Source: Unio delphinus (lineage: Eukaryota; Mollusca; Bivalvia; Unionida; Unionidae). From it: a stretch of DNA of 64,000 nt. Made by a program: the position numbers and the translations under genes. Every line of letters starts with the position of its first letter. Position 1 is the stretch's first letter. The notes under the pieces were generated by a model. The model saw nothing but the letters and a program-made list of their open reading frames with translations, was not told where the DNA came from and searched no databases. Location of the stretch: positions 1,895,501 through 1,959,500 of the forward strand of contig JAQISU010000171.1 in NCBI GenBank assembly GCA_029339505.1. The letters run 5' to 3'. Shown here in pieces: positions 60,636 through 64,000 of the stretch.

Positions 60636-60800
60636 CATTGCATTTTATTACAAATGTAATAATAAATATATTATTTCAACTCTAATAGAAACATGTTAAT
60701 GAAATCATCAGATTTCATCTGGTATGCTAAGCAGAAATTCTGGCTCATGCCTAAATACTCGACATAAACTTTACATACGTAGCCAAGTTAAATGACTGGA

Positions 60801-60862
<62 letters not shown>
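60575..60862. repeat. (TA)n and (AG)n microsatellites
   Basis: (TA)n at 60575-60632 and (AG)n at 60808-60862. Confidence 0.9.
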
Positions 60863-60863
<1 letters not shown>

Positions 60864-61678
60864 AAATTGTATGTAGAATTTGTAGTATTTTTTGCAACAG
60901 TCACCTTATTATATAGTATTATATAAGCGAACCATTTATCTACTCAAATCTCGTTCAGGCATTATTAATTATTTTGGAAAATCTATTCGCACCTCAAACC
61001 AGTTTTGTTCTATGGGAGAAAGATAAAATGCTTTTCCTTTTACGTTCAAGAGTAATCATACTTCTCATCTGAATACAATTAATACAAGTGTGATATATAC
61101 CGTATATACCGATTTAAGCTCCCCAACCAGAGACTCCTTTAAATTGATATTTCTTTGAATGTGTTCCATATTGTTAAGGTATTTGGAAAGCCAAGGTAAT
61201 CAATCCAGATGAATTGAAGTATAAATGATTTCATAGCAATATTTCATTTTTCCACCTCTTCAACTTCCAATCCAGACTGTTTTCTCGTTGTATTCAAACA
61301 AAGACCTGACAATGTGGGTATTAATAAATGCCATCCATTCCGGATTTCAGTGACGTTTGAGAGTCATCAATTGTGCGTGTATGGTTTTGGCGTCATCTGT
61401 GTACTTTGGAATAACATATTATATATGATAAATTTGTATTCCTTTAATATTTACTTTCGACATCAAGATAAGAAATTTCTCTTCATACAAAGTGTAAAAT
61501 ATTGGTAGAAATCTTGTTGCCTGCAGCCCATCATATTCCTAACTTCTTGCTATCAATAATATTTGATAATCAAACATTTTGACTTATATTAGCAGATAAA
61601 TAGGTATCGCAGTTTTAAACGATATATATTTTTTCTGACTTGGTCTATTATCTGTTCTATATCAAGGAGTGTACACAG

Positions 61679-62065
61679 TAATAAATTGTATTGGCAAACA
61701 AAGACAAGACCAAGACATACCAAACAGTAATAAATTGTATTGGAAAACAAAGACAAAACCAAGACATACCAAACAGTAATAAATTGTATTGGAAAACAAA
61801 GACAAGACCAAGACATACCAAACAGTAATAAATTGTATTGGAAAGCATAGACAAGACCAAGACATACCACACAGTAATAAATTGTATTGGAAAACAAAGA
61901 CAAGACCAAGACATACCAAACAGTAATAAATTGTATTGGAAAACAAAGACAAGACCAAGACATACCAAACAGTAATAAATTGTATTGGAAAACATAGACA
62001 AGACCAAGACATACCAAACAGTAATAAATTGTATTGGAAAACAAAGACAAGACCAAGACATACCA
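61679..62065. repeat. 49-bp tandem repeat, about 8 copies
   Basis: Unit TAATAAATTGTATTGGAAAA plus CAAAGACAAGACCAAGACATACCAAACAG. The period is 49 bp, so open frames shift from copy to copy on the minus strand and are artefacts. Confidence 0.92.
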
Positions 62066-62094
62066 TTTGATTCAAAAATTAGTTAAACGTATTC

Positions 62095-62320
62095 ACTTCT
62101 GTTGACAAGGTCTTCAAAATCGGATGTATTCAGTTCTATTGATGATGTCTTCCAAATCGGATGTATTCATTTCTTTTGACGATGTCTTCCAAATCGGATA
62201 TATTCACTTCTATTGACGATGTCTTCCAAATCGGATGTATTTACTTCTATTGACGATGTCTTCCAAATCAATTATAATCACTTTTTTTGACAAGGTCTTT
62301 CAAATTAGAAGTTTTCACTT
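62095..62320. repeat. 37-bp tandem repeat, about 6 copies
   Basis: Unit GTATTCACTTCTATTGACGA plus TGTCTTCCAAATCGGAT. Confidence 0.85.
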
Positions 62321-62519
62321 CTTTCATACTTAATATTGATTTCAGTTTAAGGGTATCAGCTGAGAAAAGGAACTGCAGAATTATAAAACTCAAGTATTTT
62401 GTTCACAGATGCAAAACACCGAATGAATAATGTTAACTATTACAAGAATATATAAATACTCGATAGCTGAGTTATCTTTTTTCTTCCGGACGATATTACG
62501 ACCAGTAATCTTTTAATAT

Positions 62520-62752
62520 AGGGACAAACTACACGAACTTTGGGACAAACTACACGCATTTAGGGACAAACTACACGTATTTATGGACAAACTACGCGTA
62601 TTTAAGGACAAACTATGCGTATTTAGGGACAAATTACACGTATATAGGGACAAACTACACGTATTTATAGACAAACTACACTTATTTAGGGACAAACTAC
62701 GCGTATTTAGGGACAAACTACGCGTATTTAGGGACAAACTACACTAATTTAG
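62520..62752. repeat. 21-bp tandem repeat, about 11 copies
   Basis: Unit TAGGGACAAACTACGCGTAT plus one base. Confidence 0.9.
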
Positions 62753-64000
62753 CCTTAAAACATTATAGTAAGTACTTTTTCCACGTTTTCATTGTTTGAT
62801 GCAATTTGCATAGATTCAAATTCAATAGAAAAGTAAACAGACAATAGTAATTTTACATGAAGCTCTACTTGAAAAATAATTAAACAGTTTTGACATCATT
62901 TGAAAAATAATTAAACAGTTTTGACAGCTCCATAATATTTTAATTAGCGTCAGTTAATGCACTAGATTCACATAAATTTGATGTAGAGTTAGCAACAACC
63001 TAAAAGGGTTTTAACATTCAACCTTTGCTTTTTAAATCATCCATAATGAATAATTACTTACCTAACTCTAACCATGGTGTTCAATTGTTAAGGCTACAAT
63101 GATGAATACATATTAAATTTTTGAAAATTCAGGACAAATCAGAGCTGATGAAGTTTTCGTTTCAATGCACATGGATAGAAAGATGTCCTATTTTAAATTA
63201 TTACGTTGCAAGTGTGTTACTTTTTTCAGTATCCACATTGTTAGTTACAAAATCATGAAATTTACCACTATTTCTTTCATTTAGCTTTGTAAAGACTAGA
63301 TGAAATATACTTACTTATTCTTTTTCGACGACGAACAGGAATCCTTACACCTAATGCGAAGGGCGACTCCGTTATATAAGTATCAAAATCACGTGACTAG
63401 TTACCATATGGGTTATTGTACACGTAGATCATAGCAAGATACGAAATCAGCCGTACAATGCCTAGATCTAAAATAATTTCACGACCTTTTCATGTACCAG
63501 TAGTATGAAACATTATGGAGTGGTTACCCTTTAATTTATCATATTCGAATTTAAAGCTAGAAATTGTCGAACACATATTTGAATACACACTACTAAATGG
63601 TGGTATGAGCTAATATTTCCTGTTGTTGTATATAGGAATGGGATTTTTTCCCGTATATGCCCGTGGGGAAAAGACAAGAAGAAAAAAAAACTTTTATAAT
63701 ATCTTCAGCTTGACATTTATAACTTAGAATATAAACAAAGACGGAAGTAAATCTGTTAAATTACCTAGCCCCCTGGCACGATATATGTTACAAAGAGACT
63801 CAAGCTTTTATAGGCTGGTAATAGTAAACAGAAGACATGGTAGCATAAGTTTTTACTTAAAAACGATTACAATTAATAAACTTGCGTATAAACTGTCGAA
63901 AATATATTGTGAACAAATTAAATAGAAAAAGAAAAAAAAGTATCTATAATCATTCATCTAATCTTTCCTTGTTTCCTGTCATGTATTGTTTAATATTATT
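62753..64000. other. Host DNA, no gene recognised
   Basis: AT-rich. A short direct repeat TTGAAAAATAATTAAACAGT is seen at 62870 and 62900. Nothing else supported. Confidence 0.5.

Noticed and set aside
61589..62075. Three overlapping frames of 134-155 aa on the minus strand
   Set aside because: Products of a 49-bp tandem repeat read in successive frames; low-complexity, no gene signals.
62513..62737. 74-aa SLSLNTRS-type frame
   Set aside because: Translation of the 21-bp tandem repeat.

Overview
This window is invertebrate nuclear DNA. It is AT-rich, full of satellites, microsatellites, LINE and Ty3/Gypsy debris, and carries one spliced host gene. Three copies of a virus-like DNA element of the Maverick/Polinton (adintovirus-like) class are integrated in it. 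The host is probably a lophotrochozoan such as a mollusc, but nothing in the window fixes the species.

Layout. 1-4663 holds four blocks of tandem repeats. Element 1 (4669-20516, 15.8 kb) is complete: it has ~293-bp terminal inverted repeats (TIRs) beginning AGCAGCAG and a perfect 5-bp target duplication TTATA inside the 40-bp satellite, which resumes at 20522. A 5'-truncated CR1/L2-type LINE follows on the minus strand (21042-23245). Element 2 (23526 to about 40240) has the same orientation and gene order but is clearly diverged, and its right end is missing. Host DNA with LINE and Gypsy fragments fills 40241-46984. A three-exon C-type lectin gene lies on the minus strand (exons 57894-57987, 51172-51345, 46985-47208). 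Its second intron holds a 51-bp minisatellite and a 2.2-kb satellite. Its first intron holds an RTE-like LINE and element 3 (54174-57474), a 3.3-kb deleted and internally inverted relative of elements 1 and 2. 58016-64000 is repeat-rich host DNA with one plausible TATA/Inr promoter and first exon at 59358-59433.

How the element genes fit together. A leftward block encodes a virion module: penton/fibre-like protein, membrane-hairpin protein, repeat protein, adenain-like protease, pX-like protein, hexon-like major capsid protein, pVI-like protein and two conserved proteins of unknown role. Then come a free-standing HNH endonuclease and a zinc protein, head to head with a rightward replicase. 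The replicase is unusual: repetitive N-terminus, family B DNA polymerase palm, superfamily 1 helicase and a C-terminal HNH domain. On the right are a DD35E integrase, a zinc-ribbon/parvovirus-type phospholipase A2 gene and, rightward, an FtsK/HerA-type packaging ATPase. Integrase, polymerase, protease and ATPase are the Maverick core set; capsid, pVI/pX-like and PLA2 proteins suggest the ancestors made particles.

Main points for a second look: (i) dozens of short perfect palindromes with 3-nt loops, several present in frame in one copy's genes and absent from the other; (ii) a likely -1 ribosomal frameshift (A AAA AAC) joining zinc ribbon to PLA2, since the PLA2 frame has no ATG in either copy; (iii) the polymerase-helicase-HNH replicase; (iv) TIRs that are themselves bounded by inverted repeats; (v) gene lesions that differ between copies. 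Both long copies are decayed, and no copy is intact throughout.
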